A stretch of 64,000 nt of DNA from Arthrobacter sp. zg-Y1171 (GTDB lineage Bacteria > Actinomycetota > Actinomycetes > Actinomycetales > Micrococcaceae), in the NCBI RefSeq assembly GCF_025244845.1, contig NZ_CP104264.1, positions 3,224,001-3,288,000 of the forward strand, in the 5' to 3' direction. The position numbers and the translations under genes are program-made. Below are positions 44,873 to 52,808 of the stretch, in pieces (positions within the stretch are counted from its first letter, which is position 1; each line of letters starts with the position of its first letter). Under the pieces are notes generated by a model that was given only the letters and a program-made list of their open reading frames with translations, ran no database searches and was not told the origin of the DNA.

Positions 44873-45841
44873 GTGCTGTCTCAGGTTTCGCTCGACGTCT
44901 ACCGCTTTGCCGTGAGCCGTCCGGGGTGGACGGCGAAGGAGGCTTCCGAGGCCTTGGGGTACACCAGCAAGGTAATCGACGGCGCCATCTCCGAACTGAC
45001 CGCAAGCTGCCTGCTGCTGCAGCAGGGCGCGGACTGCCCGAGCTACACGGCGGTTTCTCCTGATGTTGCCCTCGCGGAACTGGTGGATCCGGACGAACGG
45101 ACCCTGCTGGAACTGCGCGGAAGAATCAGCACCCGCCGGCGGGAAATGGCGGCATTGACCCCGGCCTATGTCGAGGCACGCAAGCGCCTGGCGGCCGATT
45201 CCTCGGTGGAGGTGGTCGAGGACCAGGAGAAAGTCCAGCGGGTACTGATCGAGTACGGGCGCAGCGCCACCGACCGTGTGCTGATCGCCCGTCCGGGACA
45301 GGGTGCCAACGCAGACATCCATGAGGAAAGCGTGCAGAAGGACCTGGATCTCCTGCGCAGCGGCGTCCGCCGGCAAACGCTGTACCACGCAAGCACGCGG
45401 GACCATGTGCCCACCCGCAAAGCCGTGGAAGTTATTACCCAAGCAGGAGGGCAGTTCCGCACCCTTCCCTACATGCCGCTGAGAACACTGATCTTCGATG
45501 ACAAAGTGGCGGTGGTGGCCCGCGATCTGCACCCCGGCGACGTTGCCGGGCTGGTAGTGCGGGATACCAACCTGATCCGTATCTTCGGGTTGCTCTTCGA
45601 GTTTGCGTGGGGCTTGGCGGAGCCCTTCCTGATTGACGACCCCAGCAGGGAGGGCCTTACCAGCACCCAGCGGTCCGTCCTCACGGCACTGGCGGCCGGT
45701 TATTCGGATGAGGCCATTGCCCGACGGGTTGGCATCAGTGTGCGGACCTGCCGCCGCCACATCGCCTGGATGCTGGAGGAGCTGGGTGCGGAGAGCCGGT
45801 TCCAGGCCGGGATCAAGGCCCACAAGGCCGGCTGGATCTAA
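44873..45841 (+). CDS. TrmB/LuxR-type transcriptional regulator
   Basis: 322 residues from GTG at 44873 (AAAGGA 6 bases upstream). An N-terminal winged HTH (WTAKEASEALGYTSKVIDGAISELTASCLL, about 20-50) resembles TrmB. The middle part has a PLD-like sensor pattern with VLIARPGQGAN and HVPTRKAVEVITQAGGQFRTLPYMPLRTLIFDDKVAVV. The C-terminal LuxR HTH (about 262-322) reads LTSTQRSVLTALAAGYSDEAIARRVGISVRTCRRHIAWMLEELGAESRFQAG. There is no receiver domain, so it is not a response regulator. Regulators of this build commonly sit beside peptide natural-product genes. Here it is divergent from the MKSWDWF/SpaB_C unit and is its likely regulator. Confidence 0.86.
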   Translation: MLSQVSLDVYRFAVSRPGWTAKEASEALGYTSKVIDGAISELTASCLLLQQGADCPSYTAVSPDVALAELVDPDERTLLELRGRISTRRREMAALTPAYVEARKRLAADSSVEVVEDQEKVQRVLIEYGRSATDRVLIARPGQGANADIHEESVQKDLDLLRSGVRRQTLYHASTRDHVPTRKAVEVITQAGGQFRTLPYMPLRTLIFDDKVAVVARDLHPGDVAGLVVRDTNLIRIFGLLFEFAWGLAEPFLIDDPSREGLTSTQRSVLTALAAGYSDEAIARRVGISVRTCRRHIAWMLEELGAESRFQAGIKAHKAGWI

Positions 45842-45935
45842 GGCTCCGCCGGTTGATCGGGTTCAGCCGGACCCGGAGTGCCCGGCATTGGTGTACTAAA
45901 CAGCCGTTGCCTGACGGTCAACTATTGGGGTTAGC

Positions 45936-47240
45936 ATGGGTGGCATGACCCGCGAGGAATTCTCCGATGCCGTAGAACTGCCCGTTGACACCATGGCTGC
46001 TTTGGAGCGCGCCGCCGGCTCCCATCGCCACGAGGTGCTGTTCTCCAACCGCGCCTTCCACATCAAGCAGTCCGCGGTACGGGATGTCTTCGACATTTCC
46101 ATCCGTCCGGGCCTGATTTCCCTGGCAGGCGGGAGTCCCTATCTGCGTTCGCTCCCCCTGGAAGACCTCGGCCGGACCGCCCAGCGCATTATTGCGGAAC
46201 ACGGGCTGGAGGCGCTGCAGTACGGCGGCGGGCAGGGGATGGAAGAGCTGCGCACGCAGGCATGCGAGGTCATGGCTGCGGAGGGCATCCTCGACGCCGA
46301 TCCGGCCGACATCGTCATCACCACCGGCTCGCAGTCCGCGCAGGATGTCGCAGCCAAGGTCTTCTGCGATCCGGGAGACGTCATCCTCTGCGAGGATCCC
46401 ACGTACGTAGGGGCGCTGAATGCCTTCGAGGCCTATGAGGTGGATGTACGCACCGTCCCGATGGACGACGGCGGCCTCGTCCCGGAGGCACTCGAGCAGC
46501 GGATCCGCGAGGTTCGTGCCGAAGGCAAAACCATCAAGCTGCTCTATACGATCCCGAGCTTCAACAATCCCAGCGGCGTCACCCTGACCGCCGACCGCCG
46601 GCAGGCGGTAGTGGAAATCTGCCGGCGGAACAACATCCTGATCCTGGAGGACAACCCTTACGGCCTCCTCCGGTTCGACGGCGAACCCCTGACCCCGATG
46701 CGGGCAGGGAACGCCCAGGACGTGCTGTACCTGGGCTCGTTCTCCAAGATCTTCGCCCCCGGAGTCCGGCTCGGCTGGGCACTGGTCCCCCGCCACCTTT
46801 ACCGGCGGTTCTACCTCGCCTGCGAGGCCGTGGTCCTCTGCCCCTCGCCTTTGACGCAGATGCTGGTCTCCGCGTACCTGCGCGAGTACGACTGGATGGG
46901 CCATGTACGCAGCTCCCGCAGCCTCTACGCCGAGCGGTGCTCCGCGATGCTGGACGCCTTGGACGAACACATGCCCGAGGGTGTCACGTGGACCCGGCCG
47001 AACGGCGGGTTCTTCATCTGGGTGACGCTGCCCGAGGGTGTGGACACCTATCCCCTGCTCTATGAAGCGATCGACGCCGGGACAGTCTTCATCCCGGGCG
47101 CGGCGTTCACGCCCGGCGAGGGCCCCTCCAACAAGCTGCGGCTGGCCTTCAGTGCCGTCTCCTCCGAAGACATAGCCGAGGGTGTGCGCCGGCTGGCACC
47201 GATCCTGAGTGCCGCCGTCGGCGCCGTAAGGGTCCGCTGA
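45936..47240 (+). CDS. PLP-dependent aminotransferase (class I/II, LysN/2-aminoadipate-type)
   Basis: 434 residues. The fold-type I pattern is complete: SLAGGSPYLRSLPLEDL, LQYGGGQGMEELR, TTGSQSAQDVAAKVF, FNNPSGVTL, LEDNPYGLLRFDG and the PLP lysine in GSFSKIFAPGVRLGW. It lacks the GntR domain of MocR proteins but is of the same aminotransferase subgroup, which includes 2-aminoadipate and branched/aromatic amino acid transaminases. It stands next to the 2-oxo-acid dehydrogenase operon (convergent), so it could supply branched-chain 2-oxo acids. Substrate not proven. Confidence 0.9.
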   Translation: MGGMTREEFSDAVELPVDTMAALERAAGSHRHEVLFSNRAFHIKQSAVRDVFDISIRPGLISLAGGSPYLRSLPLEDLGRTAQRIIAEHGLEALQYGGGQGMEELRTQACEVMAAEGILDADPADIVITTGSQSAQDVAAKVFCDPGDVILCEDPTYVGALNAFEAYEVDVRTVPMDDGGLVPEALEQRIREVRAEGKTIKLLYTIPSFNNPSGVTLTADRRQAVVEICRRNNILILEDNPYGLLRFDGEPLTPMRAGNAQDVLYLGSFSKIFAPGVRLGWALVPRHLYRRFYLACEAVVLCPSPLTQMLVSAYLREYDWMGHVRSSRSLYAERCSAMLDALDEHMPEGVTWTRPNGGFFIWVTLPEGVDTYPLLYEAIDAGTVFIPGAAFTPGEGPSNKLRLAFSAVSSEDIAEGVRRLAPILSAAVGAVRVR

Positions 47241-47275
47241 GGGTCCGCTGAGGACCCGTCCGGCGCCGTAAGGGC

Positions 47276-48760
47276 CTACTCCAGGAGCAGTGCAGGCTCT
47301 TCCAGGATTGAGGCGACGTCCGCCATGAAGCGGGCAGACAGGTCGCCGTCGACCACGCGGTGGTCAAAGGAACCGCCCAGGGTGGTGATCCAGCGCGGCA
47401 CCACCTCGCCGTCAACTACCCAGGGCTTCTGCTTGATGGTGCCGAACGCCACGATGGCCACCTCGCCGGGATTGATAATCGGGGTCCCTGTGTCGATGCC
47501 CAGCGAACCGATATTGGTCACGGTCAGCGTGCCGCCCCGCATATCGGCCGGCGGGGTCCGTCCCTCTCGGGCCGTTGCCGCCAGGGTGTTCAGGGCGATC
47601 GCGAGTTCCTTCAGGGACAGTTCCTGCGCATCCTTGATGTTCGGCACCATCAGTCCCCGCGGGGTGGCCGCCGCAATCCCGAGGTTCATGAAGTGCTTCA
47701 CCAGGATCTCGTCACCGGCCCAGGTGGCGTTGACGGACGGATTGCGTGCGGCCGCCCAGATGACGGCCTTCGCCAGGATCAGCAGCGGTGAAACCCGGAT
47801 GCCTTCAAAGTCCTTGGCCGCCTTCAGCCGCTTCACGAACTCCATGGTCCGGGACGCATCCACGTCGACGAAGATGCTGACGTGGGGTGCGCTGAAGGCG
47901 CTTTCCACCATGGCCTTTGCGGTGGCGCGGCGCACTCCCTTGACAGGGATCCGTTCAATCCGCGAATCAATGGCACCGGCACCCGGGGACCAGAAGTCGC
48001 CGGCCGACTCGCGCTCTGCTTCACGCTGGGCCTGGTAGCTGATCAGGTCCTGCTTGGTTACCTCGCCGCTGGCTCCGGTGGCGGTGACGTCCGCCAGATT
48101 GATGCCCAGGTCCTTGGCAGCCTTGCGGACCGGCGGTTTGGCCAGCACGCGCTGGATCAGCCGGTTGACCCGGTCCTGGACTGCTGCGGTGCCGGACGAC
48201 GCCGGAGCCGGAGCTGCCGGAGCCGGAGCGGCGGGAGCGGCGGGAGCGGCGGGAGCGGCGGGAGCGGCGGGAGCGGCGGGAGCGGCCGAAGCCGACCCTG
48301 CGGCTGGTTCCGGCTTCGCGGCCGCCGGCGCACCGGAGGACACGGGGCGGCGCGGGCGGCGACGCACCGCGTCCGGCTTGGGGCCGGTGCCGGTCAGCGA
48401 GGCTGCCGGAGCTTCCCCTGCCGCTGCGGACGGCATGGGGTTGGTTTCCGCGGGAACCTCTTCCGGCGCGGAGGCTGCAGGCTTCCCTGCCGCCGGCGGC
48501 GCCTTGGGCCCGGCGCCGTCGTCGACCGTCACGCTGATAATGGGCGTGCCGACGTCGACCGTTTCGCCTTCCGCAACCATCAGGGCAGAGACCGTGCCGG
48601 CGAACGGGGAGGGAAGTTCCACCAGGGACTTCGCCGTTTCGATTTCCACGATCACGTCATTGACGGCAACCGTGTCCCCCGGCGACACCTTCCACTGCAC
48701 GATATCGGCTTCGGTCAGGCCTTCGCCCACGTCCGGCAGGCGGAATGTCTTTTCAGTCAT
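47276..48760 (-). CDS. 2-oxo-acid dehydrogenase E2 (lipoyl acyltransferase)
   Basis: 494 residues from the ATG at 48760. One lipoyl domain with Lys44 ([13 protein letters not shown]), an Ala/Pro-rich linker built from a DNA tandem repeat, the E1/E3-binding domain ([23 protein letters not shown]...GEVTKQDL), and the acyltransferase core ending in DHRVVDGDL (active His about 467). E2 passes the acyl group from E1 to CoA. Actinobacteria normally use a homodimeric AceE for pyruvate, so an E1alpha/E1beta/E2 operon more likely serves branched-chain 2-oxo acids. A pyruvate or acetoin role cannot be excluded. The E3 gene is not in the window. Confidence 0.93.
   Translation of the reverse strand: MTEKTFRLPDVGEGLTEADIVQWKVSPGDTVAVNDVIVEIETAKSLVELPSPFAGTVSALMVAEGETVDVGTPIISVTVDDGAGPKAPPAAGKPAASAPEEVPAETNPMPSAAAGEAPAASLTGTGPKPDAVRRRPRRPVSSGAPAAAKPEPAAGSASAAPAAPAAPAAPAAPAAPAAPAPAAPAPASSGTAAVQDRVNRLIQRVLAKPPVRKAAKDLGINLADVTATGASGEVTKQDLISYQAQREAERESAGDFWSPGAGAIDSRIERIPVKGVRRATAKAMVESAFSAPHVSIFVDVDASRTMEFVKRLKAAKDFEGIRVSPLLILAKAVIWAAARNPSVNATWAGDEILVKHFMNLGIAAATPRGLMVPNIKDAQELSLKELAIALNTLAATAREGRTPPADMRGGTLTVTNIGSLGIDTGTPIINPGEVAIVAFGTIKQKPWVVDGEVVPRWITTLGGSFDHRVVDGDLSARFMADVASILEEPALLLE
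48225..48287. repeat. Seven 9-bp tandem repeats coding the E2 linker
   Basis: GGAGCGGCG is repeated seven times without interruption. On the coding (minus) strand it gives an Ala-Ala-Pro run in the swinging-arm linker between the lipoyl and E1/E3-binding domains. Copy number could vary by slippage in frame, changing linker length without destroying the protein. Confidence 0.9.
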
Positions 48761-48806
48761 TGCAACTCGTTCTTCGTCATGGAGTGTAGGCGGGCGGGCA
48801 GGCGCA

Positions 48807-49784
48807 TCAGTAGGCGAAGGAGCGGTCCAGCGCCTCAAGCAGGCGGTCGATGTCCGGCAGGTAGTGTTCCTCGACCTTCGCTACCGGGTAGGGCATGTGG
48901 AAGCCACCCACGCGAAGCACCGGAGCTTCCAGGGACAGGAAGGCGCGTTCGGCCACCCGTGCGGCGATCTCGCCGCCGATCCCGCCGAAGGTAGGGGCTT
49001 CGTGGGTGACAATCAGCCGTCCCGTCTTCCGTACGGACTCGGTCACGGTGTCGAAGTCGATGGGTGAAATGGACCGCAGATCCACCACCTCGACGGACCG
49101 TCCGTCCTCCTCAGCCGCTGCGGCTGCGGCCAGGGCGACGGGGACCAGCGGGCCGTAGGCGACGATGGTTGCGTCGGTTCCTTCGCGGACGATATGGGCA
49201 GAGAACGGATCCGAGGTCGGGGCGGTGGTGTCGACGTCGCCCTTGAGCCAGTAACGGCGCTTGGGTTCGAAGACGATGACCGGGTCCTTGCAGGCCACGG
49301 CCTGCTGGATCATCCAGTAGGCGTCCTGGGGGTTCGACGGCGTGATGATGCGCAGACCTGCGGTGTGGGCAAAGAGCGCTTCGGGTGATTCCGAGTGGTG
49401 CTCAATGGAGCCGATGCCGCCGCCGTACGGGATCCGGATGACCACGGGTGCGCTGAGCGCCCCCTCGCTGCGGGAGTGCATTTTCGCCAGCTGGGTGGTG
49501 ATCTGGTTGAAACCCGGGAAGACGAATCCGTCGAACTGGATTTCGCAGACGGGCAGGTAGCCGCGCAGGGCCAGGCCGATGGCGGTTCCGATGATTCCGG
49601 ATTCAGCCAGGGGCGTGTCCATAACGCGGTCCGCACCGAAGTCGGCCAACAGGCCCTCGGTGACCCGGTATACACCGCCCAGGGAACCGATGTCCTCACC
49701 CATGAGCAGGGAGTTCGGGTGGGATTCGAGGGCTGCGCGCAGACCGGCGTTGATGGCCTTGGCCATGGTCATGGTGGTGCTCAT
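48807..49784 (-). CDS. 2-oxo-acid dehydrogenase E1 beta subunit
   Basis: 325 residues. The transketolase-like pyrimidine-binding and C-terminal domains show [64 protein letters not shown] and [19 protein letters not shown]. It forms the alpha2beta2 E1 that decarboxylates the 2-oxo acid with thiamine diphosphate. Its ATG overlaps the E1 alpha stop (ATGA, 49781-49784), and the E2 gene starts 46 bases after its stop. The HHSE segment is typical for branched-chain/pyruvate E1 beta. Confidence 0.95.
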   Translation of the reverse strand: MSTTMTMAKAINAGLRAALESHPNSLLMGEDIGSLGGVYRVTEGLLADFGADRVMDTPLAESGIIGTAIGLALRGYLPVCEIQFDGFVFPGFNQITTQLAKMHSRSEGALSAPVVIRIPYGGGIGSIEHHSESPEALFAHTAGLRIITPSNPQDAYWMIQQAVACKDPVIVFEPKRRYWLKGDVDTTAPTSDPFSAHIVREGTDATIVAYGPLVPVALAAAAAAEEDGRSVEVVDLRSISPIDFDTVTESVRKTGRLIVTHEAPTFGGIGGEIAARVAERAFLSLEAPVLRVGGFHMPYPVAKVEEHYLPDIDRLLEALDRSFAY

Positions 49785-51007
49785 GCGGTGTGCTCCGGGG
49801 CGGCGGGGTTGGTGGTGGCGGGGCTGGCGTCGTCGTCGGCGCCGGCGAATCCGGCTTCGTACCGGCGATGCTCATCCAGCTCTTCGCGGATCAGCGGATG
49901 GGCCTCTGCGTAGACGTCGGCGAAGGCGTCTTCAAAGCCCGGCGCCTCCATCTGCTGGACGTTCTCGCGGAGCCGGACGGCCATGCTGCGGCCTTCCTCG
50001 CGGAGGTCCTCAAAGAACGCATCATCGGCCAGCCCCTGGCGGCGCAGGTACTTTTCCATCCGCAGCAGCGGGTCCCGGTCCAGCCAGGCTTCCTCGTCGG
50101 CGCTGAGGCGGTATTTGGTGGGGTCGTCCGCCGTCGTATGCGCGCTCATCCGGTAGGTGAAGGCTTCGATGAGCACCGGACCGCCGCCCGAACGGGCGTG
50201 TTCCAGCGCCCAGCGCGTCACGGCGTGGACGGCCAGGACGTCGTTGCCGTCAACGCGCACTCCCGGGAAGCCGTAGCCCTGTGCCCGGTTGGCCAGGGGG
50301 ATGCGTGACTGGACTTCGGTGGGCACGGAGATGGCCCAGTGGTTGTTCTGGCAGAAGAAGACCACCGGTGCGTCGTAGGACGCGGCAAAGACCATGCCTT
50401 CGTGCACGTCGCCTTCGGAGCTCGCCCCGTCGCCGAAGTAGGCAACAGTGGCGGCTTCGGGCAGCTTGGGGTCGACCAGCCGGTCGCGGGCCATTCCCAT
50501 GGCATAGCCGACCGCGTGCGGCACCTGGGCGGCCAGCACCAGCGTGTAGAGGTGGAAGTTGGCCTCGCGCGGGTCCCAGCCTCCGTGGGAGATGCCGCGG
50601 AACCGCCGGAGCAGCTGGGCGAGTTCCAGGCCCCGGGTGTAGGCGACGCCGTGTTCCCGGTAAGTGGGGAAAACGTAATCCTGCGGCTCCAGGGCCCTGC
50701 CGGAACCGATCTGCGCGCCTTCCTGGCCGGTGAGCGGAACCCACATCACCAGTTCGCCCTGCCGCTGAAGGGCGGTGGCTTCTTCATCGAACCGGCGGAC
50801 CAGGAACATGTCGCGGTAGAACCCGCGGAGTTCCTCGGAAGTCAGGCCCTGGACGTAGCTGCCGTAGGTCTCGTCCTGCAGGAGCTCGCCGTCGATACTG
50901 AGCAGCTGAACCATGTCGGGGACAGGGTTTTCCTCCGGAGCACCCATGAGGGATTGCTCTAGTCCGGCCGAGTCGAATTCACTGGCCGGCAAATGTCCTA
51001 CGTCCAT
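49781..51007 (-). CDS. 2-oxo-acid dehydrogenase E1 alpha subunit
   Basis: 408 residues from the ATG at 51007, with AAGGAG 5 bases upstream. The thiamine diphosphate motif is GDGASSEGDVHEGMVFAASY...QNN. PLTGQEGAQIGSGRAL, FPTYREHGVAYTRG and FTYRMSAHTTADDPTKYR are typical of E1 alpha of branched-chain 2-oxo-acid dehydrogenase, including the Tyr/Ser/His loop. The first 60 residues are a hydrophilic extension. It heads the E1alpha-E1beta-E2 operon; two perfect dyads lie upstream. Confidence 0.95.
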   Translation of the reverse strand: MDVGHLPASEFDSAGLEQSLMGAPEENPVPDMVQLLSIDGELLQDETYGSYVQGLTSEELRGFYRDMFLVRRFDEEATALQRQGELVMWVPLTGQEGAQIGSGRALEPQDYVFPTYREHGVAYTRGLELAQLLRRFRGISHGGWDPREANFHLYTLVLAAQVPHAVGYAMGMARDRLVDPKLPEAATVAYFGDGASSEGDVHEGMVFAASYDAPVVFFCQNNHWAISVPTEVQSRIPLANRAQGYGFPGVRVDGNDVLAVHAVTRWALEHARSGGGPVLIEAFTYRMSAHTTADDPTKYRLSADEEAWLDRDPLLRMEKYLRRQGLADDAFFEDLREEGRSMAVRLRENVQQMEAPGFEDAFADVYAEAHPLIREELDEHRRYEAGFAGADDDASPATTNPAAPEHTA

Positions 51008-51061
51008 GCCTTCTCCTTGCCTGGACAGCCGAAAGCCGCACCGCGCTGGAAATATACCTCG

Positions 51062-51108
51062 CAGGGAATACATTCCCTGTGTCGCATATAAGTGGAAGTT
51101 ACCTTCCA
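51062..51108. promoter_or_regulatory. Two perfect dyads upstream of the E1 alpha operon
   Basis: CAGGGAAT-AC-ATTCCCTG (51062-51079) and TGGAAG-TTAC-CTTCCA (51093-51108) lie 55-101 bases before the E1 alpha start, in an AT-richer patch with TATA-like stretches around 51086-51090. The 18-base dyad is long enough to be a specific operator, for example of an Lrp/AsnC- or GntR-type regulator of 2-oxo-acid catabolism. The regulator gene is not adjacent. Confidence 0.6.
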
Positions 51109-51150
51109 AAGCCTAACGACGGTGCGGCTTCCGGCCCTACCTAAGACACG

Positions 51151-52290
51151 CTAGGAAACGCGTGGGCCTTTTGTATAAGTCGCACATAACGCCAGGAACC
51201 GCGTGTTTGCTTCCTCTTCGCCGATGGTCACTCGCATACCTTCGTTACCGAAGGCCCTGACAGCCAGCGCCTGCTGCCCCGCCAGTGCTGCAAACTCGGG
51301 GGTATTTTCGCCCAGGGCCAGCCATACAAAGTTCCCCTGCGCAGTAGGAATGGACCAGCCCAGCGCCTGCAGCCCTTCCACCACCCGGGTTCGTTCAGCA
51401 ACGAGTCCTTGTATTCTCTCCACAATTTGGTCGTGGTGCCGGAGGGAGGCCACGGCCGCCTGTTCGGCGATGGTGGACACGGCAAACGGGACAGCCGCCA
51501 CCCGGAGGTGCTGGGTGATCGGCGCGTGCGCAATGGAGTAGCCCACGCGCAGTCCGGCCAGTCCAGCACCCTTGGAGAAGGTCCTCAGCACCACCACATT
51601 GGGGTGCCTGCGGTACATTTCGACGCCGTTGACGGCTTCCTCGTCCCGGACAAAATCCTCATACGCTTCATCGATGACCACAATGATGTGGGTGGGGATC
51701 CGCCGGAGGAAGTCCTCCACCTGTGCTGTCGTCAGGACCGGGCCGGTCGGGTTGTTGGGGGTGCACAGCAGAATCACTTTGGTCCGGTCAGTGACCGCTT
51801 CGGCCATGGCTGCCAGGTTATGGGTGCCGTCGGAGTTCAGCGGCACCTGGACGCTCCGGGCGCCGGCCAGGCCGACGCTGATGGGGTAGGCCTCGAAGGA
51901 ACGCCAGGGGTAGATAACCTCGTCTGCTGCTCCGTCCGTGTTCTGTCCGGCAAAGGTGGCGAGCAGCTGATTCAGTGCTCCCAGGCTGCCGCCGCCGGTA
52001 ACGATGTCTTCCGCAGGAACGTCCAGGAAGGTGGAGAGTTCATTGCGCAGGGCAGTGGAAAGCGGATCCGGATACCGGTTTACCGTCGCGGCAGCGTTTA
52101 TCGCATCCAGCACGGCGGGCAGCGGCGGGAACGGGTTCTCATTGGAAGAGAGTTTGTAGCTCTGCAGCCCTTCTACAACCACCGGCGGCTTGCCGGCGGC
52201 GTATTGGGGCAGCATCCCGATAACGGGCCGTGGGGCGACGCCGGGTGCGGGAACTTCAACTGCGTCGGTGTCATTCTCGGTAGTGGTCAT
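51151..52290 (-). CDS. Histidinol-phosphate/aromatic amino acid aminotransferase (HisC/Pat-like)
   Basis: 379 residues of the HisC family: YKLSSNENPFPPLPAVLDAI at the substrate-binding N-terminus, NRYPDP, TGGGSLGALNQLLATF, CTPNNPTGPVL, VIDEAYEDFV and the PLP lysine in RTFSKGAGLAGLRVGY. It sits outside a his operon, which in actinobacteria is typical of the second HisC-like copy, used as aromatic (phenylalanine/tyrosine) aminotransferase. It is divergent from a holin-like membrane protein gene by 41 bases. It begins 43 bases upstream of the E1 alpha leader's dyads but has its own start. Confidence 0.9.
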   Translation of the reverse strand: MTTTENDTDAVEVPAPGVAPRPVIGMLPQYAAGKPPVVVEGLQSYKLSSNENPFPPLPAVLDAINAAATVNRYPDPLSTALRNELSTFLDVPAEDIVTGGGSLGALNQLLATFAGQNTDGAADEVIYPWRSFEAYPISVGLAGARSVQVPLNSDGTHNLAAMAEAVTDRTKVILLCTPNNPTGPVLTTAQVEDFLRRIPTHIIVVIDEAYEDFVRDEEAVNGVEMYRRHPNVVVLRTFSKGAGLAGLRVGYSIAHAPITQHLRVAAVPFAVSTIAEQAAVASLRHHDQIVERIQGLVAERTRVVEGLQALGWSIPTAQGNFVWLALGENTPEFAALAGQQALAVRAFGNEGMRVTIGEEEANTRFLALCATYTKGPRVS

Positions 52291-52331
52291 GGCGTTAACA
52301 GTAATGGTCCGTTTTCTGCCAGCATGGGGGC

Positions 52332-52763
52332 ATGTTCTCTCTGTTGCTGCGGATAGTCCTGAACGCCGTTGCCCTCTGGGTGGCCGGCTGGCTTTTACCG
52401 GGCCTCACGGTGAGCGCGCCGACCGGCAGCCTCAGCGGTGATCCGGTGATCGATACGGTGCTCGCTTATCTTTTTGTGGGCCTGATTTTCGGCGTGGTGA
52501 ACGCCCTGGTCCGTCCCATCGCGCAGGGACTGACCTTGCCGTTGGCCATCCTGACCCTGGGGTTGTTCCGGATAGTCATCAATGCCGCCATGCTAGAGCT
52601 CACCGCCTGGCTCAGCAGCTACACTCCCATCCGCTTCGAGGTCGATTCCTTCTTCTGGACCGCCGTTCTGGGCGCTGTTGTCATCAGCCTTGTGTCGCTG
52701 GTCCTGGATACGGTCACCGGCAGGCGGAGCCGGAACCGGAGTTACAGCCGGAGCCGCAACTAG
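52332..52763 (+). CDS. Phage-holin-4/YvlD-like four-helix membrane protein
   Basis: 143 residues with four membrane helices (about 3-22, 40-62, 68-92, 108-130). Family motifs are LLRIVLNAVALWVAGWLLPGL, FGVVNALVRPIAQGLTLPLAILTLGLFRIVINAAML and the final short Arg/Ser-rich tail. Despite the name, chromosomal members are not phage lysis proteins; in Bacillus the relative YvlD is linked to envelope stress. No phage genes are nearby. Confidence 0.88.
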   Translation: MFSLLLRIVLNAVALWVAGWLLPGLTVSAPTGSLSGDPVIDTVLAYLFVGLIFGVVNALVRPIAQGLTLPLAILTLGLFRIVINAAMLELTAWLSSYTPIRFEVDSFFWTAVLGAVVISLVSLVLDTVTGRRSRNRSYSRSRN

Positions 52764-52772
52764 CCCCCAGCT

Positions 52773-52794
52773 GAAGCGGGAGGCGAACCGCTTC
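52773..52794. terminator. Hairpin between convergent genes
   Basis: GAAGCGG (52773-52779) pairs with CCGCTTC (52788-52794) around an eight-base loop, 10 bases after the holin-like gene and 15 bases before the end of the hydrolase gene on the other strand. The T run is poor (GATCTTCC), so termination is likely partial. Confidence 0.55.
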
Positions 52795-52808
52795 GATCTT
52801 CCGGAAAG

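Noticed and set aside
52332..52763. Prophage remnant because of a holin-type protein
   Set aside because: The family is widespread in bacterial chromosomes and no integrase, terminase or structural phage gene is nearby.
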